This document shows, piece by piece, positions 34,257 through 45,104 of a stretch of DNA of 64,000 bases. The stretch is taken from contig MARA01000015.1 in NCBI GenBank assembly GCA_001792895.1, forward strand, positions 806,001 through 870,000, in the 5' to 3' direction. A program made the position numbers and the translations under genes. Origin of the DNA: Lentinus brumalis (lineage: Eukaryota; Basidiomycota; Agaricomycetes; Polyporales; Polyporaceae). Position 1 is the first letter of the stretch. Each line of letters starts with the position of its first letter. The notes under the pieces were generated by a model, which was not told where the DNA came from, searched no databases, and saw nothing but the letters and a program-made list of their open reading frames with translations.

Positions 34257-35863
34257 ATGGAGCCCATCGACCGCTTCCCTTCGCCTTGGGACTCGAGCCC
34301 GCTTCCCTCGCCAGGCCCGCCGCCAAGTCCTGCAGTGTGGATGCCGCATGACTGGACATCCTCTCTACGGAAGGACGCAACCTCCCTCCGAACGCTCCCC
34401 GAACACCCTATTCAGCCCGGACGGCGCTCAAACGACCACTATTCTGCGCTCCCGACGCATCCCGACTTCTTGCGCGGCCTCCAGTCGCACCCGCTCATAA
34501 ATCAGCAGGCGGACGACGTCTACCTCACCCCCAGCCCAACCTCGTCTGACGAGTTCGTCATGACCGCCAGGCCCGAGGAGAGGCATTCGGGAACTGTGCC
34601 GTTCCCGATGAGTTCTGCGTTCACATCCCCTGCACTCGGTGCAAGTCCGCGTCCACTACCGAGCGTAGGCGGCTCGCAATCCAGCGTGCGCAGTCTGCCC
34701 AGTGTTGAGTCGAGCCCCTCGCGGACGCCGGACTCTGCTGCTGCGCTCTCTTCGTCAATCGCGATGAAGAATATGGTTCACCCAGCCTCCAAGCCCCCAG
34801 CGCGGCCTCAACCTAGTCCTCCGTCTCTGCAAAAGCTTCAACTCCGGCCTCCCCCTGAGGTGCAAGCGCAAGTGCAATCTCAGCCATTCCCTCCACCTCC
34901 ACCCCCTCCTCTGCCTGAGGCCATTGCGCACCCCAAAGCCCAGTCGCAGAGCCGACCTCAGCCCCAGCGTGCTAGCACGGGCCCAGGGAAGAATCCGGTG
35001 ACCGCCCCGCGCCCTAGATTGCCCGCATTGAGGGGATCGACAGGGTCCATCATCCTTCCCCCTCGCCCTCACTCGGCAGAGTCCACTTGCCCGAAGCATT
35101 CGCTCTTCTACATGCAAGAGAGCATGATCGTTCTCAAGGTACGTCCCCGTCTGAGCTATTGATGATTCGACGGGACTCATGTTATGTAATTGAGGTCGAG
35201 GGCTCGCTATACAGAGTGCACAAGTACTTGCTGGAACATCATTCCGACTTCTTCCGTGGGTTCTTGTCGGATGATGCGGACGCTATGGGGCATTCCGATG
35301 ACTGTCCAATCCCTCTGCCCGACAACGTCTCCCAACAGGCGTTTGACATCCTGCTGGGCTTTCTCTACACCGGGTGAGTGTCTACCTTGCCGCAATCTCC
35401 CAATATCGTTCTCATATATCATATGCGCAGGATCTACGACCCAACATCAGTGTCACTGCAGGGCTGGGTGACGCTCCTCCGCATCTCAGCTCTCCTCCAA
35501 TTCCACAAGGTCCGGCAGTACGCCATTCGCGAGCTGACCGCGCGTCGCACATCGCTTGCCGCTGTCGACGCCATCCTACTCGCAAAGGAGCACGACATCC
35601 CGTCCTGGCTCGGGCCAGCCTATGCGGACCTCGTGCGCCGGCCAGCCTCGCTGGACGATGACGAGGCGGAACGACTTGGAGCGCGGACGACGGCGCAGAT
35701 CGGGCGCGCGAGGGAGATGCTGAGGCAGGAGGAGTATGCGCAGTGCCAGCAGCGCAAGTATGGTGCACGGTATACCCCGCCTGAGCGGCCGGACGAGCAG
35801 CTGGTTGCGCGTGCTGTCAATGAGGTGTTCCAGTTGCCTGGTGCGACGTCAGATACGCAGTGA
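34257..35863 (+). CDS. BTB/POZ-domain gene B
   Basis: Exons 34257-35138, 35195-35373 and 35431-35863 give 497 residues. The N-terminal 285 residues are disordered and rich in Pro/Ser/Gln (PSPGPPPSP; FPPPPPPPLPE). The BTB domain begins at the junction after HSLFYMQESMIVLK: VEGSLYRVHKYLLEHHSDFFRGFL...FDILLGFLYTG. The C-terminal helical region contains LLAKEHDIPSWLGPAYADLVRR, which matches FLAEKYTIPAWLRPAYVELCSR in gene A. This intact paralogue shares exon boundaries and the lengths of exons 2 and 3 with the transposon-split gene A, with RPB9 and the GPI mannosyltransferase lying between them. The function is unknown; such fungal BTB proteins may act in protein assembly or ubiquitin-ligase recruitment. 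Confidence 0.87.
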
Positions 35864-36168
35864 GTTCGCCTGTCCCGTGTGCAGCTGGGCGGCATGGTCG
35901 ATTCTACTCCTTCTGTGATGACGCAGGCGCCGTTCTCTTCGGTCCATCATGTCATGCATCCCAATGCTTTCCCATACTGTTATGGCATCCATGTATCCCT
36001 TGTTGTACCATAGCTCCATATATATGACCGCAGTCGCAGTTGTAGCTGTAAGGTGCGTAAAGCCGAGCGAATTACCTTGCTTGGTTCGTTCAGCTGACTG
36101 CCTCATTTCACAGTCACAATGCATCAAATCGTCTGGTGTCGCGAGCCGCTGTCTTTGAAGGCTAAGGG
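35864..36168. other. Spacer between BTB gene B and dehydrogenase copy 1
   Basis: About 300 bp; no gene seen. A TATAAG motif lies just downstream. Confidence 0.35.
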
Positions 36169-36174
36169 TATAAG
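36169..36174 (+). promoter_or_regulatory. TATA-like box of dehydrogenase copy 1
   Basis: TATAAG about 50 bp upstream of the ATG at 36223. Confidence 0.4.
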
Positions 36175-36222
36175 AACCTGCCCCATCACTGCGAGACGCA
36201 GAAGGTTCGTCGTCCTGTCGCC

Positions 36223-37909
36223 ATGAGAGCTATCCGGTACTATGGTCCGGGCGACATCCGCCTCGATAACATACCGGAGCCTGTCCTTGGACCGAAGCAA
36301 GTGAAGATCAAGGTATGATCAGAGTGTCCTGAAATGTGAATCTGCTTGTTCACTAAAACTCCTCTAGGTCGCATGGTACGTGCAATCGAGTAGGGGCTGA
36401 TCAGAAGTGTCAATTGTCTCTTGCAGGAACGGAAGTATGTCTCAATCCCCTTCTCTATCCTGATTTACATTCATGAATGCGTTAGTTTGCGGCTCCGATA
36501 TACACTCGTACTACGCTATCATCCCAGGTCTCTCACCAACCGCGACTGAGGCTCACCCATTTACGAAGGAGACGCTCCCTATTACCATGGGACACGAGTA
36601 TGTTTGCTTTTTTCTAAGCTCAGGGCAGACATTCATACCCACCAGGTTCGCAGGCACGATCGTAGACATAGGTCCTCAAGTGGATCGCACAAAGTTCGAC
36701 GTCTGGTCAGCATGTCGCCATGTATGTGCTGTTCTCCGGTCTTGCTCACTCTGCGCTGGCAAATTAACCCCAAGCGTGATTCAGCGAGCCCTCAGTGACT
36801 TGTATGGAGGAGAGTTGCTTGCAGTGTACGACAATAGGCACACGGAACCTGTGCTCCAAGCTCGCCATCATCGTACGCGTATCTCTCCAATTCTATCTCA
36901 TATACTCTGAGGTAAATTCAGGGCGTATCTGGTGGATGCGGTGGTCTGGCAGAGTTCGCTGTTGTTGACGACCACCTTGCGCATGTACTTCCGCCCGGCA
37001 TTCCGTGTGGGTCGCACAACTCCTCTTCGTGGTTGTGATGCACTGAACTCCCGAGTAACAGTGGATATGGGTGCTATGATGGAGCCGCTCGCTGTTGCCT
37101 GGCACGCCGTGAAAAAGGCGAACGTGAAAGCTGGATGCACGGCCCTAATCCTCGGGGCTGGTCCGGTGAGTGCGGGTGGGCGTCGAAGGTCCTGTCAGCT
37201 GACTTTGAAGTTGAGTAGGTCGGCTTGATGATTTTGAAAATCCTCAGGTTCGTACTTCCTAGAGGGTAGATTACGCGAGGGCATCGACTCACTTGAGTAT
37301 ACAGGGTCAACGGTGCTGGATGGATAGGCGTCTCGGGGAGAGCACAGAAGCGCTGCGAGTTCGCGCTACTTCATGGAGCGTCATCGACCTTCAATATTGC
37401 CCACTCCGGCGTCGACGTAGTGGCAGAAACCGATCGGGAGACAAAGGGACGCGGTGTCGATATTGTCTTCGACTGTGGAGGTTCTCAAGCCACGATTGAT
37501 ACCGCTCTTGCATCAGTCCGACCTGGCGGAATGGTCATGAACGTCGCTATGTGGAAGGATAAACCGACAATCGACATGAACTTGTTGATTTGCAAGGAGA
37601 TTGTGCTTGCGCGTGCGTCATGATTCCCGAATTTCCGTGGACTTCGCTTACTCAATTTGTGCGCGCCGTGAGTTAGAGAGCTTCGTGTATGCAGGAGATC
37701 ATGAAGAGCTCCTGCAGGCGATATCTCAGGGCAAATTTTCAGATTTGACAAGTCTAATCACCCGACGAATCCCTCTGGAGGACCTGGTGGACAAGGGCAT
37801 CATGGCTCTGATCCATGAGAAACACGAGCACGGTCCGTCTACCTCGCTTCTTGCGTCTGCTCCTGATGATCATACACCCTCCATAGTGAAGATCCTTGTG
37901 CATCCCTAA
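36223..37909 (+). pseudogene. Zinc-type butanediol/alcohol dehydrogenase, copy 1, with a one-base insertion
   Basis: Twelve exons match the intact copy 2 at 45711-47458 almost exactly: 90, 8, 8, 112, 76, 88, 85, 104, 29, 308, 156 and 23 bp. Exon 5 is 76 bp where copy 2 has 75. The extra base, about 36704, turns KFDV-GQHVAI into KFDVWSACRH. Otherwise the MDR fold is complete: CGSDIHS (catalytic Cys), GHE, structural-zinc cysteines (TCMEESCLQC...RNLC), GGCGGLAEF, MMEPLAVAWHAVK, the Rossmann LGAGPVGLM and DIVFDCGGSQ. The family oxidises butanediol or related polyols with NAD+. The copy ends VKILVHP and lacks the Ser-rich tail of copy 2. It is either a young pseudogene or carries a base error. 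Confidence 0.8.
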
Positions 37910-38147
37910 TTGCGTTGCTACAATGGCATGTCATGGGGCATGATTATGTCTTCTGTTGTCCATATAATTACGGATGATAGTCGGCCGATCGGGATAGGTA
38001 ACTAAGGTGAGTGCTACTGTGGGACAATATTGTGTGGGGAACCTCCCTACGTTCCTCGATGTAGCTCGCATCGAGGAAGACGCTGCGCATGGTGTTACTC
38101 CAAACAATCGTCTGAACACGGACCGCCTACCCTAATGACCCAAGCGC
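37910..38147. other. Spacer before the Copia element
   Basis: About 240 bp of 3' flank of dehydrogenase copy 1. It ends in the AAACG target site used by the Copia insertion. Confidence 0.4.
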
Positions 38148-38152
38148 AAACG

Positions 38153-38506
38153 TAATAGCGAACAGCGGTCAGCGGGAGCTCAGTCGGGAGGAATAACGAC
38201 TATATTATCCTGTACCTAATAGCGAACAGCGGTCAGCGGGAGCTAGATACAGGAATCAGTAATGAGCAATGAGTGCAACGAATGTATGGCATACCTCAGT
38301 CGGGAGGAATAACGACTGAGGAAAGGAGAGCGTACGCGGGCGACGTGTAGACAAGCCCGCGGAGAAATCCGAGACAGTAAGTAACGAAAGTAAGTACGGT
38401 AAGTACGTATTGAAAGTCCGATTAAAACATATTCTATCGTAGCGCTGCTAACGCGCGAGTTGTCCTTGTACTCGTACTTCATACGCGTACCTCTACATCC
38501 TCAACA
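38153..38506 (-). repeat. Copia 3' LTR
   Basis: 354 bp, apparently identical to 43134-43487. Its outer third holds duplicated modules: TAATAGCGAACAGCGG... twice (from 38153 and about 38218) and CAGTCGGGAGGAATAACGACT twice (about 38182 and 38298). Confidence 0.95.
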
Positions 38507-38515
38507 CTCCCCCTC
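38507..38515 (-). other. Copia polypurine tract
   Basis: On the coding strand GAGGGGGAG abuts the TGTTGAGG start of the 3' LTR, the expected plus-strand primer position. Confidence 0.85.
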
Positions 38516-41500
38516 AACGAGCAGCGTCAGCAGCCGGACCGAGTCCAAGCAATGCAGCAAGTCGCTGATGACGAACAGGAGCCAGGGGCTTGGTGAAGAT
38601 GTCGGCAATATTGTCCTCACCCGGGATGTACTTGGGAGACATGTGCTTGGAGTGCACGGCGTCCCGGATCCAGTGGTAAGCAATATTGACATGCTTCGTG
38701 CGATTGCTGACCTCGTCAGGATTGTTGATCATCCGGATGGCGCTAGTGCTGTCGATCCGGAGTTCCGTAGGAGGAGGACGAGGTGATGGGAGGATACGAA
38801 GCTCGGACAGGAGTTGACGCATCCAGAGGACTTCGCGTCCACAGTGGACACCGGCGTAGTACTCTGCCTCCCCCGTAGACAACGCTACCACGGTCTGTTT
38901 CTTGGCAGACCACGAGACGCACCCACGACCAATGAAGATCGCGTACCCGGACGTCGAGCGAGGAGAGTCGGGGTCATTACCCCAGTCGGCGTCACAGTAT
39001 GCCAGCGGCGCATCAGGACCATCGCCGCCGACTGTCAGGACGAAGTCGCGCGTCGCCTTCAAGTACTGAAAGACGCGCTTGACAGCGTTCCAGTGAGGCT
39101 TGCCCGGGTTGGCCATGAATTGCGCAACATTCTGGACCGCCTTGGCGATATCCGGTCGAGTGTGGACCGCGATGTGCATGAGCGTGCCAACAGCAGACAT
39201 GAACCGAACATTCCGCATGAAGGCAATGTCCTGCGGAGTGCGTGGGGCCTGCGCGGCAGTCAACCGTTGGCCAAGGACCATGGGGGACGAGACGGGCTTG
39301 ACGTCTTTGAAGCCGAACTCCTCCAGCGCTGCATCGATCTTGTGTGTATGGGAGAATGAGATCGTGCGCGCGCGGAGGTTGCGGGTCACCTTGACACCGA
39401 GAAGGAGGGAGATCTCGCCCAAATCCTTGATGGGGACATGCTGAGCAATCTCGGTCTTTAGCGCATTGACCACATTGCCCTTCGAGCAGAAGAGGCCAAG
39501 ATCGTCGACGTGCGAGGTGACAAAAGCAAAGTCGTCGGCGCGGAACCTGTAGAAGACGCAAGGGTCCGAACGGCAGACCTTGAAGCCAAGCTCGACCAAG
39601 ATCGACTTGAGCTTCTGGTACCACAGGTAGCCTGACTGCTTGAGCCCGTACAGTGCCTTGCGAAGGCGCCAGACAAGGTGCTCCTGACCTTTCTGGACGA
39701 ACCCAGGAGGCTGCTTGACATATGCCTCTTGGTCCTCTGGGATCTCGCTGTTCAGGAACGCAGAGTCGACGTCACAACATGCGCAACTCCGTCGCACTGA
39801 GCGATGAAAGCGCAGATGGAGCGAATCGACTCGGGCTTTGCGACTGGCGCGAAGGTGTCCTTGAAGTCGATGCCAGGTTTCTGGGTGAACCCTTGTGCGA
39901 CAAATCGAGCCTTGTACCGCAAGATGTTGCCGTCAGGGTTGCGCTTCACAAGGAAGACCCATCGCGACCCGGTTGCCTTGCGACCTGGAGGGAGCCTGAC
40001 TAGCTCGAAGCTATCAAGCGATGCAATGGCCTCAAGCTCCTGTCGCATGGCAGCATCCCATTCATAGCGATCAGGTGAGTCCATGGCCTCCTCGTATGTC
40101 CTCGGTTCGTCACCAGAGATGGAGAACGAGTACTCGAGCAAGAACGATGTGTCGAAGTTGTCAGACAGGGCTGTCAGCTCGGAACCGAAGCTGTCGCCTT
40201 CGTCTGGGACTTCCTCAACATAAGTACGAGGTTGAGGAGCTTCTCCCCCTGGACCAGGAGCACGTGGTTCTTCTACCGCTGGAGGAGCAGGGTCCTCCGC
40301 AGGAGCACCAACTGCAGCACCACCTTGCTTCTGCTGGATACGAGTTGAGTGACGAGTGGGATCGCCACCCTTCTTGTTCTTGGAGCCTTTGGGGCGTCCA
40401 CGAGAACGGCGTGGTGCATCTGGAACAGGAGGTGGAGCAGGGGGATCTGGGACTAGAGGCGCAGGAGGAGCCACTGGATTGTCGGGCTTGCGACTGGAAG
40501 ACTGAGAGTCGTCGTCGTCGTCGAGCTCGAAGAGAGAGTCATAGTCCTTCTCCCCCTCAGACGGAAGCCCAGAGAATCCGTTGATGTCGTCATTGAACTT
40601 GACATGGATCGATCTGACCAGCTTCCGAGTGGCAGGGAAGTAGATCCGATAGGCTTTCTGAGTATCAGCATAGCCCACGAATACTCCCTCATGCGCACGC
40701 GGGTCGAGCTTCTTACGATCAGGATGATCGTTGTAGACGAATGCTCGACACCCGAAGCGGTGTAGGAAGGCTGCATCGGGGGGTCGACCAAACCGGACCT
40801 CGAAGGGAGAGAGACCGTCAAGAGCTGCAGACGGGTTGCGGTTCTTGGTGTAGACGACATAGCAAGCCGCCTCAGCCCATAGATTGAGAGGAAGGCCAGA
40901 TTCGATGAGAACGACACGCACGCGCTCGAAAACGCTGCGGTTCTGACGTTCTCCGATGCCGTTCTGCTCCGGAGTGCGAGCGGAGGTAGTCTCGAGGCGG
41001 ATGCCGTTGGACTTGCAGAATGACTTGAACTCCTCAGAGAGGTATTCACCGCCATTGTCGGCACGGAGAGTCGCGAGCTTCTGTCCAGTCTCGCGCTCAA
41101 CGAGTAGGAGCCATTCCTTGAAGGCCTCGAAAGCGTCTGACTTGCGCCGCAGGAAGGCGACCCAAAGCCAGCGCGACCAGTGGTCAGTGAACGTCATCAT
41201 GTAACGTTTACCACTAGGGGTTTCGACCTGCCCCTTACCCCAAAGGTCGGTTGAGACGTAGGAGAGGATGCGCTCCGGTCGACCGCTTGTAGAAGGCGGG
41301 AACGAAGCGCGTGTCATCTTGCCCTTGATGCACGATGGGCAGGGTGGAGGCTGGCATCAAGCTCAGCCTTTGAGAGCTTCACCCCGCGAAGTCGACCCTT
41401 CCGAACCATGGTGCGAATAGCCGCATAGTTCAGGTGAGCCAAGTTGCCATGTAGGGCCTCGAGACGGGTGTGTGGATTCTCGGAGATGAGGTGGGAGATG

Positions 41501-43007
41501 TCGGTCGGGACGTCCAGGTGATAGAGGCGGTCAGGACCCATGGAGCCAGTCAGAACAACCTTCTCGCTAGCAAGAGCGTTGCGCAATAGCGCACCACCGT
41601 CGCTCTTCTCAAACGTGACGCAGCGGCCCTGGCCGAACAGCGTGTAGCAGTTGGCCTTATCGAGGCGCGAGACGGAGATGAGGCTGGGTGAGGTGTTCGG
41701 GGCGTAACAGGTGTCCTTGAGGCGTAGACGGGAGCAGCCACGGGAGTCGGGCATGCTAGCAAGCAGCTGTGCTTCACCGCGGCCGGCTACAACGGTCTTG
41801 CCGTTACCGAAGCCTCGTATCTGGCTGTGTGTCTTCTGAACATCGATGAAGTCCGACCTGACGGAGTGAACGTGCGAGGACGTGCCGGAGTCGATGACAA
41901 CAACCCCAGAGGGGCTCGAGACGGGGCGAGTAATGAAAGCAGAGTCCACTTGCCCAGTGTCGAGTGTCAGACTGGCAGAAGGTTGCGGGGACGGCGAGGC
42001 GGCACACTTGTTGTACTGGTCAAGAGAGGTGTATAGGACGAACTCCGACTTAACAAAATGCGACTGCTCGTCTCCGGACCCGGCACCTTCGTTGTCCTGC
42101 GTTACGTTCGCATGCTCCTTGTTGTTCTTCGATCTCCCTCCTCTCTTCTTCTTCGGCTGGCCCTGACCCTTCGACTTCTGACACTCCGAGGACCAGTGGC
42201 CGGTCGTGGAACAGAAGCGGCACCACTTCGAGCCTCGAGAGCGGTGGTCGCGCTCGAGCGCAGCGTAAACCGTCTCCATGCTCAACAGCGCAGAGTCACT
42301 GGAGACTGAGGAGGCGGGTTTAGGCCCGAGGATGCGGTGACGCTCGTTGCGGACATCAGCACGATCTCGTTGAGAGTTGTCGAAGTCGTGAGGGTGATCT
42401 TCGCGGTGTATGCGGCCCACTGAGTTGGTTCACCATCGCGGTCGATGAGAGTCGAGACGAAGATCCCAGCGGCGATGTTCTCGGGGAGAGCGAGACCAGC
42501 GGCCTGGAGATGCGCAACAGCATCCTGGAACGATCGTATGTGGTCGTCGAGGTTGTGGATGGAAGGGAGCGGGGTGACGAGCGACCGGAACCAGGAGACG
42601 GCGGACGTTAGAGACGTGCGCGAAAACTGCTGCTGCAACGTCGTCCAGTAGTCCTTCGACGTCTTCTGCAGCTCGACGGCGGTCATCACAGACGGCGACA
42701 GCGTGCGAAGGATGAGCGTCCTTGCAGCTGTGTCCTTCCGTCTCCACACGAGTGCATTGTCAGCATCGACGGGGCAGCTTGTCTTGCCTTCCACGATATC
42801 CCACAGGGTAGCATAGTCCAACGCACCCTGCATCAAGACAGCCCATGCGCGGTATCCATCTTCGTTCGCCAGCGTCTCCTTGGGAAGAAGGCTGTTGACG
42901 CCAGAGGGAAGTTCCCAGTCGCGGGCGGTAGAAGTCGGAGACATGGTCGTCGTGGAAATCGGAAGCGCAGCTGAGGAGGTCGTGGGGGAACCGTGTTGGG
43001 ACATCAA
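38514..43007 (-). pseudogene. Copia gag-pol polyprotein with about three frame breaks
   Basis: From right to left: Gag (43007-about 42350, with RAWAVLMQGALDYATLWDIVEG), a zinc knuckle CRFCSTTGHWSSEC, the protease VVIDSGTSSHV, the HHCC region (HGNLAHLNYAAIR...CPSCIKGK) and the integrase core (STDLWGKG, TLRADNGGEYLS, QNGIGERQNRS). Then a Pro-rich linker, reverse transcriptase (PGIDFKDTFAPVAKPESIR, DVDSAFLNSEIPED, SHVDDLGLF) and RNase H (LAYCDADWGNDPDSPRSTSGYAIFIG) up to DIFTKPL. Frames change near 42345, at about 41343 and near 39780. At 41342-41344 a C4 run reduced to C3 on the coding strand would explain the second break exactly. Family elements normally encode one long polyprotein, so the copy is defective as read, or carries sequence errors. 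Confidence 0.88.
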
Positions 43008-43115
43008 AGGAGATCAGACCAGAGAGAAGCGGAGTGTGGGAGAGAGGAACAGAGTCCGAGGGAATCGAGTGAGATCGAAGTTCCGATGTCGACTTGAGAG
43101 CTTCGCTGCTATAGG

Positions 43116-43133
43116 CGAGCAGGGCTCATAACC
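43116..43133 (-). other. Copia primer-binding site matching the 5' half of initiator tRNA-Met
   Basis: Directly next to the 5' LTR the plus strand reads GCGAGCAGGGCTCATAACC. This is the anticodon arm of eukaryotic initiator tRNA-Met (CAT anticodon), not its 3' end. It fits priming by a tRNA half cut in the anticodon arm, as described for Drosophila copia. Confidence 0.75.
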
Positions 43134-43487
43134 TAATAGCGAACAGCGGTCAGCGGGAGCTCAGTCGGGAGGAATAACGACTATATTATCCTGTACCTAA
43201 TAGCGAACAGCGGTCAGCGGGAGCTAGATACAGGAATCAGTAATGAGCAATGAGTGCAACGAATGTATGGCATACCTCAGTCGGGAGGAATAACGACTGA
43301 GGAAAGGAGAGCGTACGCGGGCGACGTGTAGACAAGCCCGCGGAGAAATCCGAGACAGTAAGTAACGAAAGTAAGTACGGTAAGTACGTATTGAAAGTCC
43401 GATTAAAACATATTCTATCGTAGCGCTGCTAACGCGCGAGTTGTCCTTGTACTCGTACTTCATACGCGTACCTCTACATCCTCAACA
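43134..43487 (-). repeat. Copia 5' LTR
   Basis: 354 bp, apparently identical to the 3' LTR. It should drive transcription leftward. Same internal duplicated modules. Confidence 0.95.
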
Positions 43488-43721
43488 AAACGAACACGAG
43501 CAAGGTCAGGTGTATCGCCACAACACCCCAACGTACACTCCGGGCCGCCGGCGCAACCTTAATCACACCTGTGCAGCAACCACCTCCGAATCTCATGGTC
43601 ACCCGTCGGCGTCACCAGGGCTTTGCATCCGTCATATTCTCCGCGGGGCTACCATTCGGCCAGATGTGCAACTTAAATAGTCCGCAATGCCGCAACGTCG
43701 CGTCGTTCCCCTCGTTCACTG

Positions 43722-45104
43722 ATGGAGTTGTCTATCCTTTTCTTGACCGTACTAGGTCTTGTTTCCGGGAGCGTTGCAGCATTCCCTGACCCTCTTGCGC
43801 TCACGGGTGGCTCGTTTTTCGTGCACGATCCCAGCCTCGTTCAAAGGGCCAGTGACGAAAAATACTTCCTCTTCACGACACACGATCTCGGCGGCATCCT
43901 GACTGCAACGAACCTCGCTGGGTATGTCTTGCGCTCCCCACGAATTAGTCTCTGCTTGTTGAACCGCTTCAGGCCATGGACCTCCGTCGGCTCGATTCTG
44001 TCTGGGGAGTCCTCGATCAACCTGCGTACGTCGTCTGTTCATGCCAACATGCTATCGAGCCGATGCTCACGTATACGTGGACACCTACAGCCGGACGTGA
44101 CGACATCTGGGCACCGGATGTGACCCTTCATAACGGCGTTTACTACGCATACTACTCGGTGTCTACCTTTGGCTCGCAGAACTCCGCTATAGGGCTCGCA
44201 ACATCGACGAGCATGGATCCCGGAACCTGGACCGATCATGGCTCTGTCTTCCAGTCCAAGAGTGGAGATCCGTACAATGCGATCGATCCCAATCTCGTGT
44301 TCGACGAGAAGGGGTCGCCGGTGCTGACCTTCGGTATGCGCAATGCGTCTCTCACAGTTCCTCGTACTTACTGACACGTGTATACTAGGGTCGTTCTGGG
44401 TCAGTATCGCTGCCACCGTCCGGAGTCGTACTGTGTGCTGATGCGTCCTTGTAGAGCAACTTGTTCCAGATCAATCTCGGCAGCAACCTGCAGACTGTAT
44501 CGAGCTCACCTGTGCAGGTCTCCTTCAACTCTACCTCGCCTCAGCCTGAAGAAGGCTCGTTCGTATGGAAACACGGGAGCTCTTATTACCTATTCTTTAG
44601 CAGTGGTACGCTTTTCGTGTTGAAAGATGCTATCGCGCGCCGTCTGAACAAAGTGTAGGCCTGTGCTGCGGTTTCAACGCATCGGCCTTACCTCCGGCTG
44701 GAAATGAGTACAAGGTATGCTGGCGTTGGACGACGATATACATGTATGTTGAATCGCTTCGCCAGGTCTTCGTAGGCAGATCGTCTTCCGCTCACGGGCC
44801 GTTCCTCGACAAAAATGGCAAGGACCTGCGGAACACCGGTGGTACACTCGTCCTCGCCTCGCACGGAAATGTGTATGCACCTGGCGGTCAGGCGATCTTC
44901 ACCGACTCCAAGAGCAAGAAAGACATCTTCGTCTACCACTACGTCCCGGTCAACAGTCCGCAGCCGTACAACGATGCGTATTCCGCCTTGGGTCTCAACG
45001 CGATTGATTGGAGCTCAGTAAGTCTGCGTCAGCTTCGACGGGTGCAGGTTTCACTAATGCGGCGACTTGCCTTGAAGGGATGGCCTGTATTGACCAACAT
45101 ATGA
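43722..45104 (+). CDS. Secreted GH43 arabinan endo-1,5-alpha-L-arabinanase
   Basis: Eight exons (43722-43921, 43973-44025, 44091-44333, 44389-44399, 44455-44605, 44659-44714, 44766-45017 and about 45078-45104) give 330 residues. Signal peptide [20 protein letters not shown]; then the GH43 five-blade propeller motifs: FFVHDPSLV (catalytic Asp), [49 protein letters not shown] (pKa-modulating Asp), [25 protein letters not shown] (region of the catalytic Glu), [21 protein letters not shown] and GNVYAPGGQ. These match fungal endo-arabinanases that cut the arabinan side chains of pectin outside the cell. Exon 4 is only 11 bp (GSFW). No frame break. The Copia 5' LTR ends about 235 bp upstream and may affect its promoter. 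Confidence 0.9.

Larger units (their letters stand above)
38153..43487 (-). mobile_element. Ty1/Copia LTR retrotransposon, 5,335 bp
   Basis: Two 354-bp LTRs (38153-38506 and 43134-43487) that I read as identical are flanked by a 5-bp target duplication AAACG (38148-38152 and 43488-43492). The element is on the minus strand: 5' LTR at the right, then primer-binding site, gag, protease, integrase, reverse transcriptase, RNase H, polypurine tract and 3' LTR. Integrase before reverse transcriptase defines Ty1/Copia. The LTR termini are TG...TA on the coding strand. Identical LTRs imply a very recent insertion, yet the single expected reading frame breaks about three times. Confidence 0.95.

Noticed and set aside
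36722..36784. Frame continuing as CAVLRSCSLCAGK in dehydrogenase copy 1, first taken as the zinc-binding region
   Set aside because: Comparison with copy 2 shows this is intron sequence; the real cysteines lie in the next exon (TCMEESCLQC).
38243..38482. 79-codon frame repeated at 43224-43463
   Set aside because: Both lie wholly inside the LTRs; identity reflects LTR duplication, not a gene.
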